64,000 nt of DNA from Polaribacter sargassicola (lineage in GTDB: Bacteria; Bacteroidota; Bacteroidia; Flavobacteriales; Flavobacteriaceae), in assembly GCF_021991835.1 (NCBI RefSeq), contig NZ_JAHDAU010000001.1, positions 186,001-250,000 on the forward strand, in the 5' to 3' direction. This document shows, piece by piece, positions 24,802 through 32,301 of this stretch. Position numbers and translations under genes: made by a program. Under the pieces are notes generated by a model. It worked only from the letters and a program-made list of their open reading frames with translations. It did no database searches and was not told where the DNA came from. Position 1 is the stretch's first letter, and every line of letters begins with the position of its first letter.

Positions 24802-25179
24802 ATGAATGATAATTATACTCTTTTAGCAGTTTTTGACTATTCTACAGAAGCACATGTTACAAAATCTAAATTAGATTCTGAAGGTTGTAAAACGATGTTG
24901 ATGGATGAAAAAACAATAGATACAGATCCTTTAATTAGCAATGCTATTGGTGGTGTAAAATTATTAGTTCATAAAAACGATTTTGAAAAAGCGGTTGTTA
25001 TCTACAATAACATTAGAACGTATCAAAAAGATAAAGATGGTAATCAAATTAATTGTGTAAAATGCAAATCGAATAGAATTTTAATTGCTCCTATTCAAAG
25101 AAAAAATATCTTTTACATGTTGTTTCCTTTCTTTGAAAAAACAAGATACATTTGTAATGATTGTAAAACTATATTTTAA
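24802..25179 (+). CDS. DUF2007-like protein with zinc ribbon
   Basis: A 125-aa cytosolic protein. The N-terminal 70 residues resemble DUF2007 (YTLLAVFDYSTEAHVTKSKLDSEG, IDTDPLISNAIGGVKLLVHKNDFEKAVVI), a ferredoxin-like fold with no known reaction. The C-terminal 45 residues hold two CxxC pairs (CVKC and CNDC) around a hydrophobic stretch, a probable zinc ribbon. It starts 9 bp after umuC and precedes umuD, so it may be part of an SOS operon, though no role in mutagenesis is known to me. The same ribbon layout occurs in the 51-aa gene at 16.3 kb. Confidence 0.8.
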   Translation: MNDNYTLLAVFDYSTEAHVTKSKLDSEGCKTMLMDEKTIDTDPLISNAIGGVKLLVHKNDFEKAVVIYNNIRTYQKDKDGNQINCVKCKSNRILIAPIQRKNIFYMLFPFFEKTRYICNDCKTIF

Positions 25180-25226
25180 GTTTTATAATCTCTTTTATTT
25201 TAATTAAAATTGTAATTTGCATTGAT

Positions 25227-25661
25227 ATGATTACATCTAAAAATCTTACATTTTTTTCGCCAAAAGCTTCTTCTGGCAACGGTGCTATTTTTGTAGACAC
25301 TGGTATCTCTGCTGGTTTTCCATCGCCTGCAGATGATTTTAGAGAAACTAGAATTTCTTTAGATGATGAATTAATTAGCAATAAAGACGCTACTTTTTTT
25401 GCAAAAGTAAAAGGCCAATCTATGATTAATGCTGGTTTAGATGATAACGATTTATTGGTTATTGATAGAAGTTTAGAACCTGCCAACAATAAAATTGCGG
25501 TTTGCTTTTTAGATGGCGAGTTTACTGTAAAACGTTTGCGAGTAGAAAAAAATGAGGTTTGGTTACAACCAGAAAACCCAGATTATCCCATCATAAAAAT
25601 TACAGAAGACAACGATTTTGTTATTTGGGGAATTGTAACAAACGTTATTAAAAAAGTATAA
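25227..25661 (+). CDS. umuD: SOS mutagenesis protease subunit UmuD
   Basis: A 144-aa S24 (LexA-like) self-cleaving protein that, once cut, forms Pol V with UmuC. The cleavage site is Ala29-Gly30 (SAGFPSP), the nucleophile is Ser65 (GQSM) and the general base Lys102 (TVKRL). All three are exactly five positions from E. coli UmuD (24-25, 60, 97). It lacks the LexA helix-turn-helix, so it is UmuD rather than LexA. It is 47 bp downstream of the DUF2007-like gene; the upstream text TAATTTGCAT resembles the TAATTTTGCAT at the umuC promoter, so it may also have its own promoter. Confidence 0.95.
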   Translation: MITSKNLTFFSPKASSGNGAIFVDTGISAGFPSPADDFRETRISLDDELISNKDATFFAKVKGQSMINAGLDDNDLLVIDRSLEPANNKIAVCFLDGEFTVKRLRVEKNEVWLQPENPDYPIIKITEDNDFVIWGIVTNVIKKV

Positions 25662-25706
25662 ATTACCTTTTTTTAATATTTTATTATTGTTTTTCGATAA
25701 TTTTTA

Positions 25707-25714
25707 TATATTTG
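25707..25714 (+). promoter_or_regulatory. -7 box of the DUF2975/XRE operon
   Basis: TATATTTG, a full match, 21 bases before the ATG at 25736. A longer reading frame beginning with TTG at 25712 overlaps this box and is rejected. Confidence 0.65.
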
Positions 25715-25735
25715 CCATATAAAAATATAATTATT

Positions 25736-26287
25736 ATGGAAAACAATACAGTATCTGAAAAATCAAAAAAAGGCTTTAAAGCCTTTGAAACAATTTATTA
25801 CATTGGAATACTTTTTGCCTTTTTAAGACTTATAGAATATTTTAAATGGACATTTCAATTGGTAAAAAAATGGAGTTTACCAGAAGAGCCATTTTTTTCA
25901 AAAATAACTTTAACAAATAGTACCGCAGAAATCTCTATAACTACTTACTTAATTTTCGCAATAGCATATATACTTATTTTTTGCTTTATATTATTAGGAC
26001 TATATCAACTTAAAGAATCACTTAAATTATTTGAAAACAACACATTTTTTAAAGAAGAAATAAGTAAATCATTTTTAAGAGTAGGTAAATCATTTTTCAT
26101 TTTCGCCTTCGGAACATTTATTATAGATATTGCTCTTTTGGCTTACATAATGGGAGGAATTCCAGTTATTGACTTAATGTCAACTGAATTGGTTGTTTTT
26201 ATAATATTGGGCTATTTGATGTACTTTTTGTCTGATGTTTTTAAAAAAGGGGTAATGATTAAAGAAGAAAATGATTTAACAATATAA
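25736..26287 (+). CDS. DUF2975 membrane protein (first copy)
   Basis: A 183-aa integral membrane protein with about four helices (residues near 18-36, 72-92, 112-136, 150-168). It fits DUF2975: short N-terminal cytosolic part, a helix-rich body and the characteristic C-terminus DVFKKGVMIKEENDLTI. Such genes are regularly followed by a short Xre-like regulator, as here. The next gene starts 2 bp after its stop. No enzymatic motif. In analogy to other membrane-protein/HTH pairs it might hold or signal to the regulator, but this is inference. Confidence 0.82.
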   Translation: MENNTVSEKSKKGFKAFETIYYIGILFAFLRLIEYFKWTFQLVKKWSLPEEPFFSKITLTNSTAEISITTYLIFAIAYILIFCFILLGLYQLKESLKLFENNTFFKEEISKSFLRVGKSFFIFAFGTFIIDIALLAYIMGGIPVIDLMSTELVVFIILGYLMYFLSDVFKKGVMIKEENDLTI

Positions 26288-26289
26288 TT

Positions 26290-26913
26290 ATGAAAACAGA
26301 AAAACGTTTAAAATTAGCTTCTTATTTTCTGAAGTTTTTAATGAGCCTTCAATTAATCCTTATAACTGGACTTATTTTTATTTATTTTCATTCCATATTT
26401 TCTCCTAATAATTACAATAATCTAACTTTGAATAAAAAGAGAGATTTGGTTTTTAATTTGAACGTTGAAAAAACTCCAAAAAACTATGAAGAATGGAAAC
26501 AATCAGAACAATTAACTTATTATAATTTATTAGATAATTATTCAAAATTTTATGTTATTTGGACAAAAGTTATTATGTTTTCAGGTTTTCTTTTTATCCT
26601 ATATTTCTTAAATAAATTTCTCAAAAACACTAAAAACTTTGATCTTTTTTTTACTTCAAATATTAAAATTCTAAATAAAATTATATTTTTAATTTCAATC
26701 TTATTTGTTTTAGATTTCATACTTAAAGGTACAACACTAAACCCCATCTCTATGGTTTTTAACGATAAAGAAGTACCGCATTTTATCACAAAAGGAAGTG
26801 CATCTCTAGACTTTTTAATTTTCTATCCTTTAGGAATTATATTTTTTTATGTTCTAAAAGAAGTTTTTAAAAGAGGACAAGAATTAAAACAAGAAAACGA
26901 TTTAACAATATAA
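26290..26913 (+). CDS. DUF2975 membrane protein (second copy)
   Basis: A 207-aa membrane protein, the paralog of the preceding one, sharing the end motif EVFKRGQELKQENDLTI. Helices are at about 10-33, 90-110, 120-142 and 172-192. A longer loop between helices 1 and 2 (NNYNNLTLNKKRDLVFNLNVEK, YEEWKQSEQL) marks it off from copy 1. It is 2 bp after copy 1 and 1 bp before the HTH gene, so the three genes form one operon. Two unequal DUF2975 proteins side by side suggest a heteromeric membrane complex (inference). Function unknown. Confidence 0.8.
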   Translation: MKTEKRLKLASYFLKFLMSLQLILITGLIFIYFHSIFSPNNYNNLTLNKKRDLVFNLNVEKTPKNYEEWKQSEQLTYYNLLDNYSKFYVIWTKVIMFSGFLFILYFLNKFLKNTKNFDLFFTSNIKILNKIIFLISILFVLDFILKGTTLNPISMVFNDKEVPHFITKGSASLDFLIFYPLGIIFFYVLKEVFKRGQELKQENDLTI

Positions 26914-26914
26914 T

Positions 26915-27121
26915 ATGGCAATCATCGTAAATTTAGACGTAATGCTTGCCAAACGCAAAATGAAAAGTAAAGACTTGGCAGAAACTATTGGCATTACCAC
27001 CGCAAACTTATCCGTTTTAAAATCTGGTAAAGCAAAAGCAATTCGGTTTTCTACTTTAGAGGCAATTTGTAAAGCTTTAGATTGTCAACCTGCGGATATT
27101 TTAGAATATACAGAAGATTAA
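26915..27121 (+). CDS. Xre family HTH regulator (YozG-like)
   Basis: A 68-aa protein that consists of little more than a Cro/C1-type helix-turn-helix: NLDVMLAKRKMKSKDLAETIGITTANLSVLKSGKAKAIRFSTLEAICKALDCQPADILEY. This highly conserved type accompanies DUF2975 or similar membrane proteins in many bacteria. It is the last gene of a tight three-gene operon (1-bp gap). It probably represses its own operon, with the membrane proteins as modulators (inference). Confidence 0.88.
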   Translation: MAIIVNLDVMLAKRKMKSKDLAETIGITTANLSVLKSGKAKAIRFSTLEAICKALDCQPADILEYTED

Positions 27122-27126
27122 AAACA

Positions 27127-27244
27127 TCTCGATACGATTTTACAAAAAAGCAAAATCACTCGATGTGACAGACTAAAACTTTAAACGAATCTAATTGTCT
27201 GTTCGAGTGATTTTTCTGACAAAGGAAGAAAAATTGTATCGAGA
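27127..27244. repeat. Imperfect inverted-repeat element
   Basis: Nested inverted repeats: outer arms TCTCGATACGATTTT (27127-27141) and AAAATTGTATCGAGA (27230-27244), 14 of 15 matching; inner arms AAAATCACTCGA (27152-27163) and TCGAGTGATTTT (27203-27214), perfect; further GACAG/CTGT pairing inward. No coding capacity. This looks like a REP/MITE-type intergenic element; similar CTCGA-rich repeats are common between flavobacterial genes. Confidence 0.65.
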
Positions 27245-27270
27245 ACTTCTCAAATAAAATAACAGCATAA

Positions 27271-27303
27271 AAAAAACTCCGAATTTTCATTCGGAGTTTT
27301 TTT
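27271..27303. terminator. Bidirectional terminator
   Basis: AAAAAACTCCGAA (27271-27283) pairs with TTCGGAGTTTTTT (27290-27302), loop of six. It lies between the XRE operon (plus) and the S9 peptidase gene (minus) and can stop both. Confidence 0.88.
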
Positions 27304-27310
27304 AATATAA

Positions 27311-27352
27311 GTTCTCGACTGCGCTCGAACTGACAAATTACGTTTGAACTGA
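27311..27352. repeat. CTCGACTGCGCTCGA intergenic motif
   Basis: GTTCTCGACTGCGCTCGAAC at 27311-27330 is a GC-richer, partly palindromic block followed by the direct repeat TGAACTGACAAA-like units (GAACTGACAAA at 27327-27337 and 27346-27356). From memory such CTCGACTGCGCTCGA blocks are frequent in Flavobacteriaceae intergenic DNA; a genome count would confirm. Confidence 0.5.
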
Positions 27353-27358
27353 CAAATA

Positions 27359-29872
27359 TTACCTATTCATTGGTTTGTCTAAATTCATAAACATAATATC
27401 TACATCTGTAGCTTCTTTACCTAACAAATATTTGCTAAAATGATCTGCTCTTAACCAAAAAGAATATTCTGTCATATTACCAAAACCATGTCTTTGTCCT
27501 GGCATAATCATATATTTAAAACGTTTGTTTGCTTTAATTAATTCGTTTGCCATTCTTATGGTTCCGGCAGGATTTACGTTGTTATCCATATCACCATGAA
27601 TCAACATTAAATGTCCTTTTAAGTTCTTTGCTAAAGATTGATTTACATCAATTTTATATTTATAAGAACTTTTACCTTTTTCATCAATTTCTTCTTTTAC
27701 ACCATGGTGCGTTTCACTCCACCAAGAATTGTACACAGTGTTATCGTGATTTCCTGCAGATGAAACTGCGGCTTTAAAAAAGTCTGGATATACTAACATT
27801 GCTGCTGTAGACATAAATCCACCACCAGAATGACCATAAATTCCTACTTTTTCTATATCGATAAACTTATGCTTATTTGCTAATTGTTGTGCAACATATT
27901 TTTTATCTGCCAAACCATAATCACGTAAATTACCGTAACCATAATTATGATACCATTTAGATCTGTCTGGATGACCACCCCTATTACCTAAAGTAATTAC
28001 AATAAAACCAACTTGCGCCATTCTATCCACTCTATCCATTCTATAAGAAAATGCTTTATTTACAGCTTCTGTTTGCGGACCAGGATATACGTATTCTAAA
28101 AGCGGATAAACTTTAGTAGAATCCATATCAAAAGGTTTATACATAACTCCGTAAATATCTGTAATTCCATCATCTGCTTTTACTTTAAAAGGCTCTGGAA
28201 ATTTATATCCTGATGCAAATAATTGCGATAAATCTGCAGTTTCTAAATCCATTACTTTACGTCCGTTTGCATCTCTAACTTCAGATTTTGGTACGGTATT
28301 TACTCTAGAAAAATTACTCACAAAATACTGATTAGAATCTGCCATGCTTGTAGTTGCCGTAAAATCACCAGGATTTAAAGTTTTTAAACCTGTTCCATTT
28401 AAATTGATTTTATACGTATGTGCGTAGTAAGGGTCTTGGTCTTTATTAACTCCGTTTGCAGAAAAATACAATGTTCTTGTACTCTCATTTAAACCTTCAA
28501 AATTTGCAACATGATAATCTCCTTCTGTAACTTGGTTTTTTAGGTTTCCTTCTGTGTCATACAAGTAAAAATGTGCCCAACCATCGCGTTCTGCCCAGTG
28601 TAACATTTCTTTTTCATCATTCAATAAAATTAACGGGCGAGATTCTATATACGTATTAAAACGCTCTTCTATTAAAGTTTTATATTCTCCTGTATTAATA
28701 TCAGCAACATTAATATCATATTTTTTACGATCTCTAGATATTACACTAAAATATACTTTCCCTTTTTTAGATAATAGTAAAGAAGGTCTAAAATCATCAT
28801 CTAAACTAGATTGCTTTCTTGGAGCTCTAAAAACAGAAATACTTTGTTGTTTAATAGTATCTAAAGGCACTTTTACATGTGTTTTTGTAGGAATATCAAA
28901 AATTAATAATTCAGATTTATAATATTCTTGCTCTCCTGGCATGTGGTATTTATACGTTTCTAACGTTGGTCTTTTTTTACCTGTAGAGTTAATTACCCAT
29001 AAATCTTTAATATGTCTAGAATCTGATTTCTGAAAAACAAACTTTTTAGAATCGTGAGACCATAAACCACCAACTCCGTTTCTTTTATCTTTATTTTTTT
29101 CTGCATCTTCATTATCTTGTCCTCTTCCACCTCTACCATAACCGTAATTTTTTTCTCCATCTGTTGTCCACTGGTTTTCTACAACGGTACTATCTTTTTC
29201 GTCTTTAATAAACTTTTTAAAGTTTACTTTATCCATCCAATATAAATTGTAGTTTTTAGAATACAATACAACCGAACTATCTGGCGCAATATTTGCCCAA
29301 CGTTTCCATGATTCTTTTTCTTGCTTTTTATTATCTAAAATGGTTAAACCATTACCACCTAATCTATATTCTAAATGATAAACCTTTTTTTCCATTTTAG
29401 GTTTTTTAGGCTTTACTTTTTTCGATTTTTTTGTTGATATTGAATCTTTTTTCTCTTCTTTTTTATCATCAACAACAGCTACTTCTTCTGTAGATGTTAC
29501 TCTAAAACGAATAGCATTTTCGGCTTTGTTAAACTTAAAGCTAAAACGTGGTAAATGTTTAGCATCATAAGGATCTTTAGTAATTTCTGTTAACCATTTT
29601 GCCATTTTTACGTTATCAAAAAGTGGCTTTTTAGTTTTTCTATCTAAATCTACCAAATAATAATTAGAACCTTCAGATGTTTTATAAGAGTACCAAAAGC
29701 GATTTCCTTTTTTTAACCAATGCGGACTTACACTTGTTGAGTGTACCATTTTTGCCAAGTTTTTTGGCGAATATTTGGCAGCAGCTCTGTAATTAGGGGT
29801 TGGTGTTTCTTGTGCAGAAATTACTGATACAGTAAATAAAGAACAAAAAAACAATAGTAGTATTTTTTTCAT
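27359..29872 (-). CDS. S9 family prolyl oligopeptidase (DPP IV-like)
   Basis: An 837-aa exported serine peptidase. Signal peptide (ILLLFFCSLFTVSVISAQ), an N-terminal beta-propeller region (about 40-590) and a C-terminal alpha/beta hydrolase domain. The catalytic triad is Ser682 (GHSGGGF), Asp763 (HGDMDNNVNP) and His795 (GQRHGFG), in the DPP IV/S9B arrangement. A low-complexity Lys-rich insertion (KKEEKKDSISTKKSKKVKPKK) lies in the propeller near residues 135-165, and another charged Gly/Asp-rich loop near 245-270 (GYGRGGRGQDNEDAEKNKD). It probably releases dipeptides from peptides in the periplasm. Monocistronic. Confidence 0.93.
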   Translation of the reverse strand: MKKILLLFFCSLFTVSVISAQETPTPNYRAAAKYSPKNLAKMVHSTSVSPHWLKKGNRFWYSYKTSEGSNYYLVDLDRKTKKPLFDNVKMAKWLTEITKDPYDAKHLPRFSFKFNKAENAIRFRVTSTEEVAVVDDKKEEKKDSISTKKSKKVKPKKPKMEKKVYHLEYRLGGNGLTILDNKKQEKESWKRWANIAPDSSVVLYSKNYNLYWMDKVNFKKFIKDEKDSTVVENQWTTDGEKNYGYGRGGRGQDNEDAEKNKDKRNGVGGLWSHDSKKFVFQKSDSRHIKDLWVINSTGKKRPTLETYKYHMPGEQEYYKSELLIFDIPTKTHVKVPLDTIKQQSISVFRAPRKQSSLDDDFRPSLLLSKKGKVYFSVISRDRKKYDINVADINTGEYKTLIEERFNTYIESRPLILLNDEKEMLHWAERDGWAHFYLYDTEGNLKNQVTEGDYHVANFEGLNESTRTLYFSANGVNKDQDPYYAHTYKINLNGTGLKTLNPGDFTATTSMADSNQYFVSNFSRVNTVPKSEVRDANGRKVMDLETADLSQLFASGYKFPEPFKVKADDGITDIYGVMYKPFDMDSTKVYPLLEYVYPGPQTEAVNKAFSYRMDRVDRMAQVGFIVITLGNRGGHPDRSKWYHNYGYGNLRDYGLADKKYVAQQLANKHKFIDIEKVGIYGHSGGGFMSTAAMLVYPDFFKAAVSSAGNHDNTVYNSWWSETHHGVKEEIDEKGKSSYKYKIDVNQSLAKNLKGHLMLIHGDMDNNVNPAGTIRMANELIKANKRFKYMIMPGQRHGFGNMTEYSFWLRADHFSKYLLGKEATDVDIMFMNLDKPMNR

Positions 29873-29979
29873 TTAAATAAGATAATTTGATTAATTTGAA
29901 TTATCACCCAAATTGCTGTAAAACAAGTTATCTCACAAATTTTTAAGATTTTTTTATAAAATATTTAACAACCCTAAAA

Positions 29980-30429
29980 TTAGTTTAAATTTCGTTTTTC
30001 AATAAAAAATCTTTTTAAAAGTAAAGCACATTCGTTTTCTAGAATTCCACCTAAAACTTTTGTTTTTGGATGTAAAGTTGTTTTTAAATTAACAAAACCT
30101 CTTTCTGGTTCAGATGCTCCATAAACAATCTTACCTATTTGTGTCCAATAACTTGCACCTGCACACATTTGGCAAGGCTCTAAAGTTACGTACAACACAC
30201 AATCTTTTAAATATTTTCCGCCTAAAAAATCTGCAGCAGCAGTAAACGCTTGCATTTCTGCATGTGCAGTTACATCGTTTAAAGTTTCTGTTAAATTATG
30301 CGCTCTTGCAATAATTTGATCTTTAAAAACAATAACAGCTCCTACAGGAACTTCTCCCTTATCAAAAGCATTTTCTGCTTCTTGATAAGCTTTTCTCATA
30401 AAATAAATATCATCAAAAGGCTGTATCAT
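29980..30429 (-). CDS. tadA: tRNA-specific adenosine deaminase
   Basis: A 149-aa zinc deaminase that converts A34 to inosine in tRNA-Arg(ACG). Zinc and catalytic residues are present: His56 and Glu58 (HAEMQAF) and Cys86/Cys89 (PCQMCAGA). The N-terminal helix and the KGEVPVGAVIV strand are typical, as is the C-terminal basic helix (LLLKRFFIEKR). It is divergent from dxs, with 57 bp between the starts. The length and motif set match TadA rather than cytidine or guanine deaminases; guanine deaminase is the nearest alternative. Confidence 0.93.
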   Translation of the reverse strand: MIQPFDDIYFMRKAYQEAENAFDKGEVPVGAVIVFKDQIIARAHNLTETLNDVTAHAEMQAFTAAADFLGGKYLKDCVLYVTLEPCQMCAGASYWTQIGKIVYGASEPERGFVNLKTTLHPKTKVLGGILENECALLLKRFFIEKRNLN

Positions 30430-30471
30430 CTTTTTTGAATATAAAAATCAATAATACAAAAATTGATATTG

Positions 30472-30479
30472 TATTTTTG
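30472..30479 (+). promoter_or_regulatory. -7 box of dxs
   Basis: TATTTTTG, matching TAnnTTTG, ends only 7 bases before the dxs ATG at 30487, so the transcript would have almost no leader. Confidence 0.5.
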
Positions 30480-30486
30480 TCTTTGA

Positions 30487-32256
30487 ATGAATAATTTATT
30501 AGACAAAATTTTACATCCTGCAGATTTAAGAAAATTAAATCCAGCACAATTACCTCAACTCGCTAAAGAATTAAGGGAGTTTATTATTGATATCGTTTCT
30601 ACAAAAGAAGGTCATTTAGGGGCAAGTTTAGGTGTTGTAGAACTAACAATAGCATTACATTATTTGTTTGACACACCTAACGACTTATTGGTTTGGGATG
30701 TTGGACATCAAGCCTATGGACATAAAATTTTAACCGGAAGAAAAGAGAATTTTCATACCAACAGACAATTTGGAGGAATTGCAGGTTTTCCTACTAGAAA
30801 TGAAAGTAATTTTGATGCTTTTGGTGTTGGACATTCATCTACTTCTATTTCTGCTGCTTTAGGTATGGCAATTGCATCAAACCTAAAAGGTGAAACAGAA
30901 AAACATCATATTGCTGTTATTGGTGATGCTTCTATTGCTAGCGGAATGGCTTTTGAAGCCTTAAACCATGCGGGCGTTTCTAGCGCAAATTTATTAATTA
31001 TTTTAAATGATAATGCTATTGGTATTGATCCTGCTGTTGGTGCTTTAAAAGAATATTTAACAAAAGTTAAAACCGATAAAAGACTTGCTGCACAAAACAA
31101 CATTATAAAAGCTTTAAATTTTGATTATTCTGGCCCAATTGATGGACATGATTTACCAAAAATCTTAGAAGAATTAAAACGATTAAAAACTGTAAAAGGC
31201 CCTAAATTTTTACACGTAATTACTACAAAAGGTAAAGGCTTACAAAAAGCAGAAGAAGACCAAGTAACGTATCATGCACCGGGTAAATTTGATAAAATTT
31301 CTGGTGAGCGTATTAAAAAAGAAAAAAGTTTATACACTAAATACCAAGATGTTTTTGGACAAACTATTGTAGAATTAGCCGATAAAAATGATAAAATTGT
31401 AGGTATAACTCCGGCAATGTTAACAGGTAGTTCTTTAAAGTTGATGTTAGAAAAACATCCTAAGAGAACTTTTGATGTTGGTATTGCAGAGCAACACGCT
31501 GTAACTTTAGCTGCTGGTATAGCTACACAAGGTTTAATACCTTTTTGCAATATTTATTCAACGTTTTTACAGCGTGCTTACGACCAAGTTATTCATGATG
31601 TTGCTTTGCAAAATTTACCTGTAATTTTTTGTTTAGACAGAGCTGGTTTGGTGGGTGAAGATGGCGCAACACATCATGGTGTTTTTGATTTGGCTTACTT
31701 ACGTTTAATACCAAATTTAATTGTTTTTGCGCCAAGAAATGAAATTGAATTACGTAATATTTTATATACGGCTCAATTAGGTTTACAAAACCCTATTGCA
31801 ATTCGATATCCAAGAGGAATTGGAAATATTATTGACTGGAAACAACCCTTTAAATCAATAGAAATTGGTAAAGGTATTTGTTTAAAAGAAGGAAATAAAA
31901 CAGCAATTTTATCTATCGGAACAATTGCTAAAAATGTTTCTGATGCGTTAGATTTGATAGAAAATTCAAATGAATTTGCTCATTACGATATGCGTTTTGT
32001 AAAACCTTTGGATAAAAATTTACTGCATAATATTTTTGATAAACACCAAACCATTATCACTATTGAAGACGGAACAGTAAAAGGTGGGTTTGGCTCTGCT
32101 ATTCTAGAGTTTTCTGCAGAAAACAACTATCAAAACAAAATTAAAACCTTAGGAATTCCTGATCATTTTATTGAACATGGAAGTGTAACCAAACTCCAAC
32201 TAATGCTAGGTTTAAATCCTATAAACCTAGCTAATACTTTTAAAATTTCATCATAA
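30487..32256 (+). CDS. dxs: 1-deoxy-D-xylulose-5-phosphate synthase
   Basis: A 589-aa thiamine-diphosphate enzyme that makes DXP from pyruvate and glyceraldehyde 3-phosphate, the first step of the MEP isoprenoid pathway. ThDP/Mg motif GDASIASGMAFEALNHAG with LNDNAIGI; the transketolase-like regions include WDVGHQAYGHKILTGR, GHSSTSISAALG, the pyrimidine domain glutamate in DVGIAEQHAVTLAAG, and the C-terminal domain. It is a little shorter than E. coli Dxs (620) but complete at both ends. It has its own promoter and a strong terminator. Confidence 0.96.
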   Translation: MNNLLDKILHPADLRKLNPAQLPQLAKELREFIIDIVSTKEGHLGASLGVVELTIALHYLFDTPNDLLVWDVGHQAYGHKILTGRKENFHTNRQFGGIAGFPTRNESNFDAFGVGHSSTSISAALGMAIASNLKGETEKHHIAVIGDASIASGMAFEALNHAGVSSANLLIILNDNAIGIDPAVGALKEYLTKVKTDKRLAAQNNIIKALNFDYSGPIDGHDLPKILEELKRLKTVKGPKFLHVITTKGKGLQKAEEDQVTYHAPGKFDKISGERIKKEKSLYTKYQDVFGQTIVELADKNDKIVGITPAMLTGSSLKLMLEKHPKRTFDVGIAEQHAVTLAAGIATQGLIPFCNIYSTFLQRAYDQVIHDVALQNLPVIFCLDRAGLVGEDGATHHGVFDLAYLRLIPNLIVFAPRNEIELRNILYTAQLGLQNPIAIRYPRGIGNIIDWKQPFKSIEIGKGICLKEGNKTAILSIGTIAKNVSDALDLIENSNEFAHYDMRFVKPLDKNLLHNIFDKHQTIITIEDGTVKGGFGSAILEFSAENNYQNKIKTLGIPDHFIEHGSVTKLQLMLGLNPINLANTFKISS

Positions 32257-32285
32257 AAAAAGACGCTATAAAGCGTCTTTTTTTA
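32254..32285. terminator. Terminator of dxs (bidirectional)
   Basis: AAGACGCT pairs with AGCGTCTT around a 5-base loop with A7 before and T7 after, overlapping the dxs stop codon and lying just past the stop of the convergent propeller gene. Confidence 0.88.
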
Positions 32286-32301
32286 TGATGAAATTATTTA
32301 A

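Noticed and set aside
25712..25735. Longer start for the first DUF2975 gene
   Set aside because: It begins inside the TATATTTG promoter box; ATG 25736 is the first codon that would be transcribed.
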